Notes: generated by a model not told the origin, from the sequence alone. 64,000 nucleotides of DNA from Janthinobacterium sp. PC23-8 (GCF_002250505.1 NZ_NJGY01000001.1:2177878-2241877); one strand, 5' to 3'. Shown: positions 1-10,860, numbered from the stretch's first letter. Program-made: numbers and translations.

Positions 1-415
1 CCGCTTTCGGTTCCAGCACTTCCATCAGCGCATTGGCGATCTGCATCGTCATGCGTTCCTGCACCTGCAATCGCTTGGAGAAGCAATCGACCAGGCGCGT
101 CAGTTTCGACAGGCCGACGATCTTGCCGTTGGGGACATAACCGATGGTGGCTTTGCCGAAGAACGGCGCCAGGTGGTGTTCGCAGTGGCTGTAGACGGGA
201 ATGCCGCGCACGACGATCAGTTCGTTGTACTGTTCCGCGCCATCTTCAAATGCCTTCAGCAATTCGACCGGGTCCTGGCCATAGCCCGAGGTCCAGTGTT
301 TCCAGGCTTTCGTCACGCGCGCCGGGGTTTCCAGCAAGCCCGGGCGTTGCGGATCTTCGCCTATGCTGGCAATCATGCGGCGCCAGTCGTCTTCGGTGAA
401 CTCTTCGTGTGCCAT
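1..415 (-). CDS. folE: GTP cyclohydrolase I FolE (3' end cut by window edge)
   Basis: Reading the minus strand from the ATG at 413-415 gives MAHEEFTEDDWRRM and then the conserved block with SHCEHHLAPF and GYVPNGKIVGLSKL, which carries the zinc ligands of type I GTP cyclohydrolase (FolE). The enzyme makes dihydroneopterin triphosphate from GTP, the first step of folate/pterin synthesis, in the cytoplasm. A good ribosome site (GGAGG) lies about 9 bases upstream of the ATG. About 138 codons are visible; the C-terminus is beyond the left edge. It follows nudC on the same strand after a 74-base gap, so the two may be co-transcribed. Confidence 0.95.
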   Translation of the reverse strand, partial: MAHEEFTEDDWRRMIASIGEDPQRPGLLETPARVTKAWKHWTSGYGQDPVELLKAFEDGAEQYNELIVVRGIPVYSHCEHHLAPFFGKATIGYVPNGKIVGLSKLTRLVDCFSKRLQVQERMTMQIANALMEVLEPKA

Positions 416-489
416 GCTCAAACTTCCTCCAATTTTCAATTGCCGCCAGTATATAGAAAACTGGGGAGGCTGCCTTGACGGGCCTGGTT

Positions 490-1359
490 TTACCCTGGCG
501 GCGGCAGCCGGTGTGCCTGCACCAGCAAGGAGGAAATCGATACGCTGGAGCTCGCTTCTGGCCAGGTGTCGCCGGGGCCGAACCAGCGCGCCTCGGCGAT
601 CTCGTTCTCGTCAAGGCGGATCTCGCCATCGAGATAGTCGGCCGTAAAAGCCAGCATCAGCGAATGGGGAAACGGCCACGACTGGCTCATGAAATAGTTC
701 AGGTTGTGCACCCTCAAGCCGACCTCTTCCATCACCTCGCGGTGCACCGCTTCTTCCACCGATTCGCCCGCTTCCAGGAAGCCGGCCAGCGGACTGTAGC
801 GCTGTGAGGGCGACTGCTTGTGCAGCGCCAGCAGCACTTGGTCGCCCTTGCGGATCAGCACCATCATGGCCGGCGAAATGCGCGGATAAGCCACCATGGC
901 GCAGCCCAGGCATTTGAAGCAGCGCTCGCCGGGCAGGCGCACCGTGGGCGTGGCGCATACGCCGCAGTAGCGGTGGCTGCGCGCCCATTCGGCCAGTTGC
1001 ACGGCACGGCTGGCCAGGCCCACAAAACCATCGTCGAGCACATTGAACAGCGAACGCAGGCCGCGCCACTCGACGCTGGCGTCGGGCAAGGTGTCGTCGT
1101 CACACCAGAGCGTCTGGCAATAGCGGCCCTGCCACAGGCCCACCGGCTGGGCGCGCGTCAGGTCCAGCGCCAGCGCGGCCACCTGATCCAACGTCGGCAA
1201 GGCCAGGTCCGGCGTGCGCAGCAGCAAACGGCCACGGTGAAAGATAAAAGTCAGGGTGTCCGCCGGCGATGGCACCGGCACGGGTACGTCGATCAGGGGA
1301 ACAAAGGCAAGGGGCGTTTCGAGCATGCTGCACCAGTAGGGAAAGAGGTTGCCCATCAT
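490..1359 (-). CDS. nudC: NADH pyrophosphatase NudC (Nudix hydrolase)
   Basis: The protein has the NudC layout: a variable N-terminal domain, a four-cysteine zinc ribbon (CGVC ... CFKCLGC) in the middle, and a Nudix box GFLEAGESVEEAVHREVMEE with the catalytic glutamates. NudC hydrolyses NAD(H) to NMN(H) and AMP and removes NAD caps from RNA; whether this copy decaps is inferred from the family. The frame is open upstream to 1500, but the tandem ATG pair at 1357-1359 and 1354-1356 just after GGGAG is the natural start, giving about 289 residues. It is divergent from the siderophore receptor gene. Confidence 0.92.
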   Translation of the reverse strand: MMGNLFPYWCSMLETPLAFVPLIDVPVPVPSPADTLTFIFHRGRLLLRTPDLALPTLDQVAALALDLTRAQPVGLWQGRYCQTLWCDDDTLPDASVEWRGLRSLFNVLDDGFVGLASRAVQLAEWARSHRYCGVCATPTVRLPGERCFKCLGCAMVAYPRISPAMMVLIRKGDQVLLALHKQSPSQRYSPLAGFLEAGESVEEAVHREVMEEVGLRVHNLNYFMSQSWPFPHSLMLAFTADYLDGEIRLDENEIAEARWFGPGDTWPEASSSVSISSLLVQAHRLPPPG

Positions 1360-1485
1360 ACTCCCGCGCAAGTTCGCGTGCGTGATAGCACCAGAAAATG
1401 CGGGTTTGCAAGAGGATGGGGGGAAATAACGATGTTTTTTTAAAGCACGCCAAAAGCGTTGCGTTAACGCGACGTAAACAAGACT

Positions 1486-1504
1486 GATAACGATTCTCAT
1501 TTAC
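1486..1504 (+). promoter_or_regulatory. Putative Fur box
   Basis: GATAACGATTCTCATTTAC matches 14 of 19 positions of the classical Fur consensus GATAATGATAATCATTATC. It lies 102 bases upstream of the TonB-dependent siderophore receptor start, where an iron-repressed promoter would be expected. Binding itself is inferred. Confidence 0.65.
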
Positions 1505-1606
1505 GTAACCATCAGCGATTATTACAATGTCACTCATTGTTACGACCCAGTGCCTGCGCCCGCAACAAGGCACACACATCTATCCTGACCACAAAGAAAG
1601 AGCAAG

Positions 1607-3940
1607 ATGGCAATCAAGAGCCGCAAACACGTCCAATCCCGTTTCAACCAGCATGTCGGCGCCGCCCTGGCCGTCATGCTGCTGCCCGTTGCAGCCCAGG
1701 CCGCAGACCCTGCCGGCCAGAGCGCGCCGGCATCGCAACAGATGCTCAAGGAAGTCACCGTCGTTGGCACCCAGGAAAACGACTTCAAGGCCGACAAGGC
1801 CTCGTCGCCGAAGTACACCGAGGCGCTGGTCAACACGCCGCAAACCATCGTCGTGATCAAGAAAGAACTGATCGAACAGCAAGGCGCGCTGACGCTGACC
1901 GACGCCCTGCGCAATACGCCAGGCGTGGGCACCTTCTTCCTCGGTGAAAATGGCAACACGAATACGGGCGACGCGGTCTACATGCGCGGCTTTGACGCCT
2001 CGAGCAGCATCTATGTCGACGGCGTGCGCGATGTCGGTTCGATCTCGCGCGACGTGTTCAACATCGAACAGATCGACGTCCTGAAAGGCCCGGCCGGCAC
2101 CGACAGCGGCCGCGGTTCGCCGACCGGTTCGATCAACCTGGTCAGCAAGACGGCCAGCCTGGAAAACGCCTTCAACTCGCTGTTGACGGCTGGCAGCGTC
2201 AAGCAAAAACGCGCCACGGCGGACTGGAATCGCGTGATCGACGCCGACAGCGGCACCGCTTTCCGCCTGAACATGATGACCCAGGACAGCGGCAATCCGG
2301 CCCGCGATGAAGTCACCGACAAGCGCTGGGCGATTGCGCCGACCGTCACCTTCGGCATCGGCAAACCGACCCGCGTGACGGCCAGCTACCTGCACGTGGA
2401 CCAGGACAACGTGCCGGACGGCGGCGTGCCGACCATCGGCCTGCCCGGTTACCGCGCGCCAGACACCGTCACGACGAACACCCCCACCATCCGTACCTTC
2501 CTGAACACGGCGGCCAGGGTCGATCCGAAGAATTTCTACGGTTCCACCGCGGACTATAACAAGGTCAAGGCCGACATGGCGACCTTGCGCATCGACCACG
2601 ATTTTTCGCCGACAGTGCAACTGCAAAACACCACGCGTTACGGCAAGACCGATCAGGACTACCTGCTGACGGCCTTCATGGGCAACACCGCCAATCTGCA
2701 AACGCCGGTGCCTGCCAATCCGGCCACCTGGACCATGGCGCGCTCGCTGCGTACCGTCAAGGACCAGCAAAACACCATCCTGACCAACCAGACCGTGCTG
2801 AGCGCGCAGTTCAATACGGCGGCCCTGAAGCACTCGCTGGTGGCCGGCGCCGAATTTACCAGCGAAAAGCAGACCAACTACAGCTATGTCGCCGCCAGCA
2901 TGGGCACCATGGCCGCAGCCAATCTGTACAACCCGAACCCGCGCGACCCGGTCACCGGCTACAAGCCGGTACGCAGCGGCGCCTACACCCAGGGCGAAGT
3001 CAATACGCAAAGCGCGTATCTGTTCGACACCATCAAGTTCGGCGAGCAATGGCTGTTCAACGGCGGCGTGCGTTTCGACCATTTCAATACCACCTATGAT
3101 GCGATCAGCCTGCAAACGGCGGTGGCCAGCGGCCAGGTGCAGGTACTGCCAGTGGGCACGCCGATTCCGACCCACCTGACCCTCAGCGACACCTTCGCCA
3201 ACGGCAAGATCTCGGCCATGTACAAACCGACCCCGGACAGCAGCGTGTATGCCCTGTGGGCCACCTCGAAAGCGCCGCCGGGCACCAACTTCGCCCTGAG
3301 CGCAGGCGCCAACAGCGCACAGAATCCGAAGTACGATCCACAGGAAACCACCACCAAGGAGATCGGCACCAAGTGGGATTTCCTGAAACAAAAGCTGTCG
3401 CTGTCGGCCGCCGTCTACCAGACCACGGTCAGCAATGAAGTGGAACAGGACCCGGTCATTCCGACCATTTATTACCAGACCGGTGAAAAGCGCGTGCAAG
3501 GCGTGGAAGTGGGCCTGGTTGGCGAAGTCATGCATAACTGGCTGGTCAGCGTCGGCTACACGCGCATGAATACCAGCGTCAAATCGGGCAGGGTCGTGAC
3601 CGCCAGCGGCGTCAACAACCTCAGCTACACGCCAAAACAGGCGTTCACCAGCTGGACCTCGTACACCCTGCCGTTCGGCCTGAAAATCGGCGGCGGCGCG
3701 CGCTATGTCGGCGAAATGCTGCGCGGCACCGATGGCGCCGTCGGCACCCCGGCGCGTATCGATTCCTACTGGGTCTTCGACGCGATGGCGACCTATCCGG
3801 TCAACAAGAACCTGGATCTGCAGTTCAACGCCTACAACCTGGCCGACAAGACCTATGTGGCGGCGATCAACAAGAGCGGTTTCCGCTACACGCCGGGCCA
3901 GCCACGTTCGTTCAGCCTGACGGCCAACGTCAAGTTCTGA
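1607..3940 (+). CDS. TonB-dependent catecholate siderophore receptor (Fiu-like)
   Basis: An outer-membrane ferric-siderophore receptor of 777 residues. The N-terminus is a cleavable signal ending near AAQAA (about residue 33). A TonB-box-like KEVTVVG follows at about residue 48, then the plug domain (VNTPQTIVVIKKELI, YMRGF, SIYVDGVRD, IEQIDVLKGPAG) and a 22-strand-type barrel ending in the terminal aromatic VKF. The plug motifs resemble the Fiu group of catecholate receptors. Ferric complexes are taken up with energy from TonB-ExbB-ExbD. A Fur box upstream indicates iron repression, and a strong terminator follows. The exact ligand cannot be read from the sequence. Confidence 0.9.
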   Translation: MAIKSRKHVQSRFNQHVGAALAVMLLPVAAQAADPAGQSAPASQQMLKEVTVVGTQENDFKADKASSPKYTEALVNTPQTIVVIKKELIEQQGALTLTDALRNTPGVGTFFLGENGNTNTGDAVYMRGFDASSSIYVDGVRDVGSISRDVFNIEQIDVLKGPAGTDSGRGSPTGSINLVSKTASLENAFNSLLTAGSVKQKRATADWNRVIDADSGTAFRLNMMTQDSGNPARDEVTDKRWAIAPTVTFGIGKPTRVTASYLHVDQDNVPDGGVPTIGLPGYRAPDTVTTNTPTIRTFLNTAARVDPKNFYGSTADYNKVKADMATLRIDHDFSPTVQLQNTTRYGKTDQDYLLTAFMGNTANLQTPVPANPATWTMARSLRTVKDQQNTILTNQTVLSAQFNTAALKHSLVAGAEFTSEKQTNYSYVAASMGTMAAANLYNPNPRDPVTGYKPVRSGAYTQGEVNTQSAYLFDTIKFGEQWLFNGGVRFDHFNTTYDAISLQTAVASGQVQVLPVGTPIPTHLTLSDTFANGKISAMYKPTPDSSVYALWATSKAPPGTNFALSAGANSAQNPKYDPQETTTKEIGTKWDFLKQKLSLSAAVYQTTVSNEVEQDPVIPTIYYQTGEKRVQGVEVGLVGEVMHNWLVSVGYTRMNTSVKSGRVVTASGVNNLSYTPKQAFTSWTSYTLPFGLKIGGGARYVGEMLRGTDGAVGTPARIDSYWVFDAMATYPVNKNLDLQFNAYNLADKTYVAAINKSGFRYTPGQPRSFSLTANVKF

Positions 3941-3971
3941 TGAACGCCTGAGCTTGCACACGGCTCCCCTG

Positions 3972-3999
3972 AAAGCCCCGCCCAGTGCGGGGCTTTTTA
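3972..3999 (+). terminator. Rho-independent terminator after the siderophore receptor
   Basis: AAAGCCCCGC at 3972-3981 pairs with GCGGGGCTTT at 3987-3996 across a 5-base loop, and the right arm runs into a T tract. It lies 31 bases after the receptor stop codon. Confidence 0.9.
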
Positions 4000-4040
4000 T
4001 TTATCCAGCAATCTTGACCTTTCAATTACAAAGCTGGCTG

Positions 4041-4066
4041 TGGCTGTATGAAAACTCATACAGCCA
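4041..4066. promoter_or_regulatory. Perfect palindrome, candidate DctD enhancer site
   Basis: TGGCTGTATGA at 4041-4051 and its exact complement TCATACAGCCA at 4056-4066 flank a 4-base spacer. No T tract follows, so it is not a second terminator. It lies about 115-140 bases upstream of a -24/-12 promoter and 11 of 11 arm positions pair, as expected for an upstream activator site of a sigma-54 enhancer-binding protein. Confidence 0.55.
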
Positions 4067-4139
4067 GCGCCGGCCGCGTCCAATATTTCGGCCAGGGCCG
4101 GCCATGATGCGGCTTCCTGACAACAAAAATTCACCTTGT

Positions 4140-4152
4140 AATCAATAACTTA
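4140..4152 (+). promoter_or_regulatory. IHF consensus site
   Basis: AATCAATAACTTA fits the IHF consensus WATCAANNNNTTR at every defined position. It lies between the palindrome at 4041 and the -24/-12 promoter at 4180, where IHF bends DNA in sigma-54 systems. Confidence 0.55.
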
Positions 4153-4179
4153 ATAAGTTCTGTACCAAAAGACATTTTC

Positions 4180-4195
4180 AGGCATATCCTTTGCT
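4180..4195 (+). promoter_or_regulatory. Putative sigma-54 (-24/-12) promoter
   Basis: AGGCATATCCTTTGCT keeps the invariant GG-N10-GC spacing (GG 4181-4182, GC 4193-4194) and matches TGGCAC-N5-TTGCW closely. Transcription would start near 4206, giving a leader of about 119 bases before the symporter ATG at 4325. Confidence 0.6.
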
Positions 4196-4324
4196 ACTTA
4201 GTGACCTTGCAGCAAATAAACGCTAGCATGCAAGAGCTTGTTTTTTCGGCATTATTCCTTCCAAGCTTAAGTTGCTCGCTATTTATAATCCGCTCACAGC
4301 GGCGATTTACTGGAGGAGTCACCA

Positions 4325-5638
4325 ATGAAAAAGAAACGCCCGTTAACCCTATATATCCTGATTGCCATGATCTTGGGCATTCTGGTGGGCTACGCCTGTC
4401 ACACCGCTTACCCCGATACGGCCGTCAGCGCCAAGATCGCCAGCAATATTTCCATCGTCACCGATATCTTCCTGCGCCTGATCAAGATGATCATCGCGCT
4501 GCTGGTGTTCTCCACCCTGACCGTCGGCATTGCCCACATGGGCGACGGCAAGACGGCTGGCCGCATCGGCCTGAAAGCCATGTGCTGGTTCCTGGTCGCT
4601 TCGCTGGTCTCCCTGGCGCTGGGCATGGTGCTGTCCAATATCATGCAGCTGGGCACCAACTTGGGGCTGCCACTGCCGGACGTGCACGCGTCGACCAATC
4701 TGAAAACCGCCGCTTTCACGATGAAAGACTTCTTCACCCACCTGGTGCCGAAGTCGCCGATCGAGGCGATGGCCAACAATGAAATCCTGCAAGTGCTGGT
4801 GTTTTCGATCTTCTTCGGCGGCGCACTGGCCGGCCTGGGCGAATCGGGCAAGGCGCTCACCAATGTGATCGACCAGCTGGCGCAAGTAATGCTGCGCATT
4901 ACCGGCACCATCATGAACCTGGCCCCGCTGGCCGTGTTCGCCGCCATGGCCTCGGTCGTCACCACCCACGGCCTGGGCGTGCTGGTCACGTTTGCCAAAT
5001 TCATGGGCGGCTTCTATGTCGGCCTGATGTGCCTGTGGGCGCTGCTGATCGCCGCCGGCTTTGTGGTCATCGGTCCGCGCATTTTCAAGCTCGTCAGCCT
5101 GATCCGCGAACCGTTCCTGCTGGCTTTCTCGACCGCCAGCTCGGAAGCGGCCTATCCGAAACTGCTGACCGCGCTCGACCAGTTCGGCGTGGACCGCAAG
5201 ATCTCCAGCTTCGTGATGCCTTTGGGTTACTCGTTCAACCTGGATGGCTCGATGATGTACTGCACCTTCGCCGTGCTGTTCATTGCCCAGGCTTATGGCA
5301 TCGACCTGTCGATCGGTACCCAGATCACCATGCTGCTGCTGCTGATGCTGACCTCGAAAGGCATTGCCGGCGTACCGCGCGCCTCGCTGGTGGTGATTGC
5401 CGCCACCTTGAACCAATTTAATATTCCGGAAGCCGGCCTGCTGTTGCTGATGGGCGTGGACCAGTTCCTCGACATGGGCCGTTCGGCAACCAACGCGGTC
5501 GGCAATGCCGTCGCCACGGCAGTCGTCGCCAAGTGGGAAGGCGGCCTGGCAACCGAAGAAGAAGCGGCGGCAGCCAATGCCGCCAACATGAATACCGAAA
5601 GCCATTGGGGTGAAGCAGACCACGCTAGCAAGGCTTAA
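4325..5638 (+). CDS. Dicarboxylate/amino acid:cation symporter (DAACS family, DctA/GltP-like)
   Basis: A 437-residue inner-membrane carrier of the dicarboxylate/amino acid:cation symporter family. The N-terminal helix follows KKKRPLTLYILIAMILG. The C-terminal half has the transport core: a serine-rich hairpin (FSTASSEAAYPKL), the MPLGYSFNLDGS motif and DMGRSATNAVGNAVA, which bind substrate and cation. Start: GGAGGAG lies 7 bases before the ATG. It imports C4-dicarboxylates or acidic amino acids. The -24/-12 promoter upstream and the DctB/DctD genes about 1.2 kb downstream favour C4-dicarboxylates. A porin follows in the same direction behind a terminator. Confidence 0.9.
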   Translation: MKKKRPLTLYILIAMILGILVGYACHTAYPDTAVSAKIASNISIVTDIFLRLIKMIIALLVFSTLTVGIAHMGDGKTAGRIGLKAMCWFLVASLVSLALGMVLSNIMQLGTNLGLPLPDVHASTNLKTAAFTMKDFFTHLVPKSPIEAMANNEILQVLVFSIFFGGALAGLGESGKALTNVIDQLAQVMLRITGTIMNLAPLAVFAAMASVVTTHGLGVLVTFAKFMGGFYVGLMCLWALLIAAGFVVIGPRIFKLVSLIREPFLLAFSTASSEAAYPKLLTALDQFGVDRKISSFVMPLGYSFNLDGSMMYCTFAVLFIAQAYGIDLSIGTQITMLLLLMLTSKGIAGVPRASLVVIAATLNQFNIPEAGLLLLMGVDQFLDMGRSATNAVGNAVATAVVAKWEGGLATEEEAAAANAANMNTESHWGEADHASKA

Positions 5639-5642
5639 AACG

Positions 5643-5670
5643 ATGGCCCGTCACAAGCGGGCCATTTATT
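5643..5670 (+). terminator. Terminator after the symporter
   Basis: ATGGCCCG at 5643-5650 pairs with CGGGCCAT at 5658-5665 across a 7-base loop, followed by TTATTTA. It lies just after the symporter stop codon at 5638. Confidence 0.8.
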
Positions 5671-5739
5671 TAATCTCAATGTTGAGTAACAAGCAGTCGG
5701 GCAGTGCAATCAGTAGTTAACCCTAATAGAGAGATTTTC

Positions 5740-6756
5740 ATGAAAAAAGTCCTGTTTACCTTGTTCGCTCTTGGTGCATCCTGCACCGCCCTGGCGCAAT
5801 CGAGCGTCACCATCTACGGCGTGGCCGATGCCGGCCTGGTCGCTGACAAGGACGCTGCCGGCAATCGCCTGACCCGCGTCGCTTCCGGCGTCGCTTCCGG
5901 CTCGCGCCTGGGCTTCAAGGGCAAGGAAGACCTCGGCGGTGGCCTGGCCGCAACCTTCGTTCTGGAAAGCGGTTTCAATATCGATACGGGCACTTCCGGC
6001 CAGGGCGGCCTGCTGTTCGGCCGCCAGGCGTATGTCGGCCTGACCGGCAACGCCGGCGCCGTCACCCTGGGTCGCCAGTACTCGCCGTACTACCTGGCGC
6101 TGCGCGACGTGGCCGATCCGTTCGCCATCGGCCTGGCCGGCACGGCCTCGAACATCATGGCGACCAATTCCCGCGTCGACAACCTGGGAGCCAATACCCG
6201 CGTCGACAACATGGTGCAGTACGCCAGCCCGACCTGGAACAAGCTGTCGGGCGAGCTGGCCTACGGCTTCGGCGAAGTGGCTGGCGACAACTCGAAAAGC
6301 CGCACCCTGGGCGGCGCCGTGCACTACATCGAGGGTCCGCTGAACCTGACCCTGACGCACAACCGCAAGAACAATGCCCTGGCCACGGCGCAAGCGCGCA
6401 ACAGCCTGCTGGCCATGCGCTATGACTTCGGCGTCGCGCAAGCCAACCTCGGCTACGCCGACAACCGCGCCGAGAACAACAGCAAGAGCAACGACATGCT
6501 GCTGGGCGTGACCGTGCCATTCGGCGTGACCAAGGTGATCGCCTCGTACATCCGTCACGACGACAAGAGCAGCCTGAACCGCGACGCCCAGCAATGGGCC
6601 ATCGGCGCCTACTACTCGCTGTCCAAGCGTAGCGACCTGTACACCGCTTACAGCCATATCAACAACAAGAATGGCGCCACCTTTGTGGTCGGTAACGCCA
6701 CCGACAACGGTACTGGCAATACCGGTTTCAACTTGGGCATGCGTCACCAGTTCTAA
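5740..6756 (+). CDS. Gram-negative general porin (Burkholderiales type)
   Basis: A 338-residue trimeric-porin-type protein. The signal peptide is MKKVLFTLFALGASCTALAQ, followed by the hallmark SSVTIYGVADAGL of betaproteobacterial porins. It continues with SRLGFKGKEDLGGGLAA and a C-terminal GMRHQF ending in the aromatic residue that the BAM complex recognises. The frame is open upstream to 5704, but this start is the one that gives a signal peptide, with AGAGAG upstream. It probably lets small solutes, perhaps the dicarboxylates carried by the neighbouring symporter, cross the outer membrane. Confidence 0.93.
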   Translation: MKKVLFTLFALGASCTALAQSSVTIYGVADAGLVADKDAAGNRLTRVASGVASGSRLGFKGKEDLGGGLAATFVLESGFNIDTGTSGQGGLLFGRQAYVGLTGNAGAVTLGRQYSPYYLALRDVADPFAIGLAGTASNIMATNSRVDNLGANTRVDNMVQYASPTWNKLSGELAYGFGEVAGDNSKSRTLGGAVHYIEGPLNLTLTHNRKNNALATAQARNSLLAMRYDFGVAQANLGYADNRAENNSKSNDMLLGVTVPFGVTKVIASYIRHDDKSSLNRDAQQWAIGAYYSLSKRSDLYTAYSHINNKNGATFVVGNATDNGTGNTGFNLGMRHQF

Positions 6757-6777
6757 GTACGTTTAGCTCCCGCCAGA

Positions 6778-6807
6778 GCCGCCGGAGACTACTCCGGCGG
6801 CTTTTTT
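6778..6807 (+). terminator. Terminator after the porin
   Basis: GCCGCCGGAG at 6778-6787 pairs perfectly with CTCCGGCGGC at 6792-6801 across a 4-base loop, followed by six T residues. Confidence 0.95.
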
Positions 6808-6865
6808 CATTTTGATGCCGCCCTTGATGCGATACTGTGGGCCTCTTGCAGTCTGACACCGAACC

Positions 6866-8765
6866 ATGAACAACAGCGGCACCCCCCTTCTTTCCTGGCG
6901 ACAGCGCCTGGCGCAACGTTCGGCCCGCAAGGCGCTGGCCTGGAGCGTGGTGCTGGCGGCCTGCCTGGCCATCGTCTGGCTGGTGTATTTCTGGACCGAG
7001 CGCATCGCCATCGGCAAGCTGCAGGCCAGCGGCGCGCAGCGCCTGGAAGTGTATGTCAGCAGCCTGGAAAATGCGCTGGAAAAATACGATTTCCTGCCCA
7101 AGACGCTGGAACTGAACCGCGACGTGATCGGCCTGCTGCAGCACCCGGAAGACCCGGTGCTGGTCGACACCGTCAACAATTACCTGGAGCAGATGAATGC
7201 CCAGGCCAAGTCGTCGACCATCTTTATCAGCAACCTCGACGGCAACACGCGCGCGGCCAGCAACTGGCGGCGGCCTGACAGTTTTATCGGCGACAATATC
7301 GCCTTTCGCCCCTACGCCCAGGATGCGCTGCGCGGCACGCCGGGCCGCTTTTACGGGGTCGGCACGACGCGCCTGGAGCCCGGTTATTTCTTTGCCCACG
7401 GCATCTATCAGAATGGCCGCATGCTGGGCCTGGCCACCGTCAAGCTGAACCTGGAAAACCTGGAAAAGCGCTGGGTGCAGGGCGCCGACAAGGTGATGCT
7501 GGCCGACGAGCACGGCGTGATTTTCTTGAGTTCCGTGGCGGAATGGAAATACAAGACCCTGGCGCCGCTGTCGCCGGCGGTGATCGAGGAAATCAACCGA
7601 ACCCGTCAGTACTACTCGAAGCAGCTCGAAACGATTCCTTTCGTGTCGGACCGCCAGCTGGGCAATGGCGCGCGCGTGATCAGCGTGCGCGAGCAGGAAC
7701 GGGCCGACGCCACGCAAAAAACCACGTCCAGCGTGATGACCCAGATGAAGCTCAAGTCGCCCAATGGCTGGACCTTCATCTACCTGTCCGACCTGGCGCA
7801 GGCGAAGGCCAGCGCGCGCTCGGCGGCCGCGTTTTCGGGCGTGCTGCTGGGTTTTTTCGTGCTGCTGTTCTTTTATGTGCGCCAGCGGCGCGCGGCGGTG
7901 GCGCAAAAGCTGCGCGCGCGCGAAGACTTGCAGCACGCCTATGACAACCTGGAAACCATGGTCGAGGAACGCACCTCGGAACTGAACGCCATGACGCAGA
8001 GCCTGAGCCAGGAAATCGAGGTGCGCAGCAAGGCCGAACAGAAGCTGCACATCACGCAAAACGAGCTGTTCCAGGCCGGCAAGATGGCCGTGCTGGGACA
8101 GATGTCGGCCAGCATCACGCACGAGCTGAACCAGCCGTTGACGGCCCTGCGCACCATGTCGGACAACGCCGTGATTTTGCTGGAACGGGGCCGGCTCGAC
8201 GATGCGCGCCGCAACCTGGCTAAAATATCGCAGATCGCTGCGCGCATGGGCGCCATCACGGGTCAATTGAAGGTGTTTGCGCGCAAGTCGACCACCAGCC
8301 TGACGTCGGTATCGATCCCGACGGCGATCAGCAATGCGCTGTTTCTGGTCGAACGCCGCTTGCAGGTGGAAAACGTGCGTTTTACCTTGCAGCTGCCGCC
8401 CGACGATATCTTTGCCGTGTGCGAAAGCAACCGCCTGGAGCAGGTGCTGGTGAACCTGTTTGCGAACGCGCTCGACGCCATGAACGGCAGCGAGGTGCGC
8501 AGCCTGCGCGTCACCGTCGAGTGCAAGGCGCAGCTGGTGCTGATCCATGTGGCCGATACGGGGCCGGGCCTGTCGACGGAAGTGTACGAACACCTGTTCG
8601 AACCGTTTTTTACCACCAAGCCGCAGGGCCTGGGGCTGGGCCTGGGACTGGCCATTTCAGAACAGATCACGCGCCAGTTCGGCGGCGTGCTGCGCGCCGA
8701 CAACGCTGCCGGCGGCGGCGCCATATTCACCATCGAATTACAGATGGCAACGCAGGAGGAAAAGC

Positions 8766-8773
<8 letters not shown>
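6866..8773 (+). CDS. dctB: DctB-like C4-dicarboxylate sensor histidine kinase
   Basis: A 635-residue membrane sensor. One transmembrane helix lies at about residues 25-44, then a periplasmic sensing region of about 265 residues (double-PAS size), a second helix near 313-335 and a cytoplasmic coiled coil. The H-box ASITHELNQPLTALR has phospho-acceptor His419. An HATPase domain follows with N-box NLFANALDAM, G1 DTGPGLS and G2 GLGLGLAIS. This order is that of DctB, which senses periplasmic C4-dicarboxylates and phosphorylates DctD. It overlaps the response regulator gene by 8 bases, so the pair is translationally coupled. Confidence 0.88.
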
Positions 8774-10112
<1,339 letters not shown>

Positions 10113-10116
10113 TGAT

Positions 10117-10860
10117 CTACCCCTGGACCACCCGGCCGCTGCGCAGGGGTAGCACCCAGTCTGGCCGGCCGTGCGCCAGCGCCAGCTGCGCTTGCGCCTC
10201 CCAGTCGTAATCCACCTGGTGAAACTGCGCATGCCAGAGCCCTTGCGCATCGTCTTCGACAATCGCGTAGCGCGCATGTGGCGTGCCGTTTGCCATCACA
10301 TGTGCATAAGGATGCTCGTCGTCGTAGGCCTGCAGGCCGACGCTGCCCGGATTGACGATCAGCCGTCCATCGGGCAGGGTGACACTGCGCGGCATATGCG
10401 TGTGGCCGCATAAAATCAGGGCTGCCCGGGCATCGCCGGCGCGTTGCCGCGCTTCGTCCACGGTAGCGGCGCGGTTGCCTTGCGGCGTGACGGTATCGAG
10501 AAAATACACCAGGTCGCTGGTCGGCGTGCCATGCACCAGCAGCACGTCGTGACGCAGGCGAAGGGTAGCCGGCAGCGCGGCGATCCAGTCCAGCTGCTCT
10601 GGCAACAATTGCGCCCGCGCATACGCATCGGACGGCCCCATGCGCGCCGGGTCGCCCAGCAACTGGCGTTCATGGTTGCCGCGTATGGTCGGCAGCGCCA
10701 GCGCCATCAGGCGCGCCGCCGTCTCGCGCGGCTGCAAGGCACCCGAGACGATATCGCCGAGGTTCACAGTGACATCGACGCCGCGGCGCGCGATATCGGC
10801 CAGCACGGCCGCTAACGCGGCAAGATTGCCGTGGATATCGGAAATGGCGGCGATTTTCAT
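10117..10860 (-). CDS. Calcineurin-like metallophosphoesterase (YfcE-like phosphodiesterase)
   Basis: A 247-residue cytoplasmic protein with the ordered metal-binding motifs of the family: SDIHGN at residues 7-12, NLGDIV at about 34, RGNHE at about 80, and a distal GHTHMP. These coordinate two metal ions for phosphodiester or phosphomonoester hydrolysis. The size and the VNPGSVGL motif place it with YfcE-like phosphodiesterases; the physiological substrate is not evident. It ends four bases from the convergent dctD stop codon. Confidence 0.85.
   Translation of the reverse strand: MKIAAISDIHGNLAALAAVLADIARRGVDVTVNLGDIVSGALQPRETAARLMALALPTIRGNHERQLLGDPARMGPSDAYARAQLLPEQLDWIAALPATLRLRHDVLLVHGTPTSDLVYFLDTVTPQGNRAATVDEARQRAGDARAALILCGHTHMPRSVTLPDGRLIVNPGSVGLQAYDDEHPYAHVMANGTPHARYAIVEDDAQGLWHAQFHQVDYDWEAQAQLALAHGRPDWVLPLRSGRVVQG

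Noticed and set aside
1580..3961. A 793-codon open frame antisense to the siderophore receptor
   Set aside because: Typical of high-GC DNA; its translation is low-complexity (many Gly/Arg/Val/His) while the plus strand has clear TonB-receptor motifs.
5644..5659. A GG-N10-GC match that could be a sigma-54 promoter before the porin
   Set aside because: It lies inside the symporter's terminator stem and the -12 part reads AAGC instead of TTGC.
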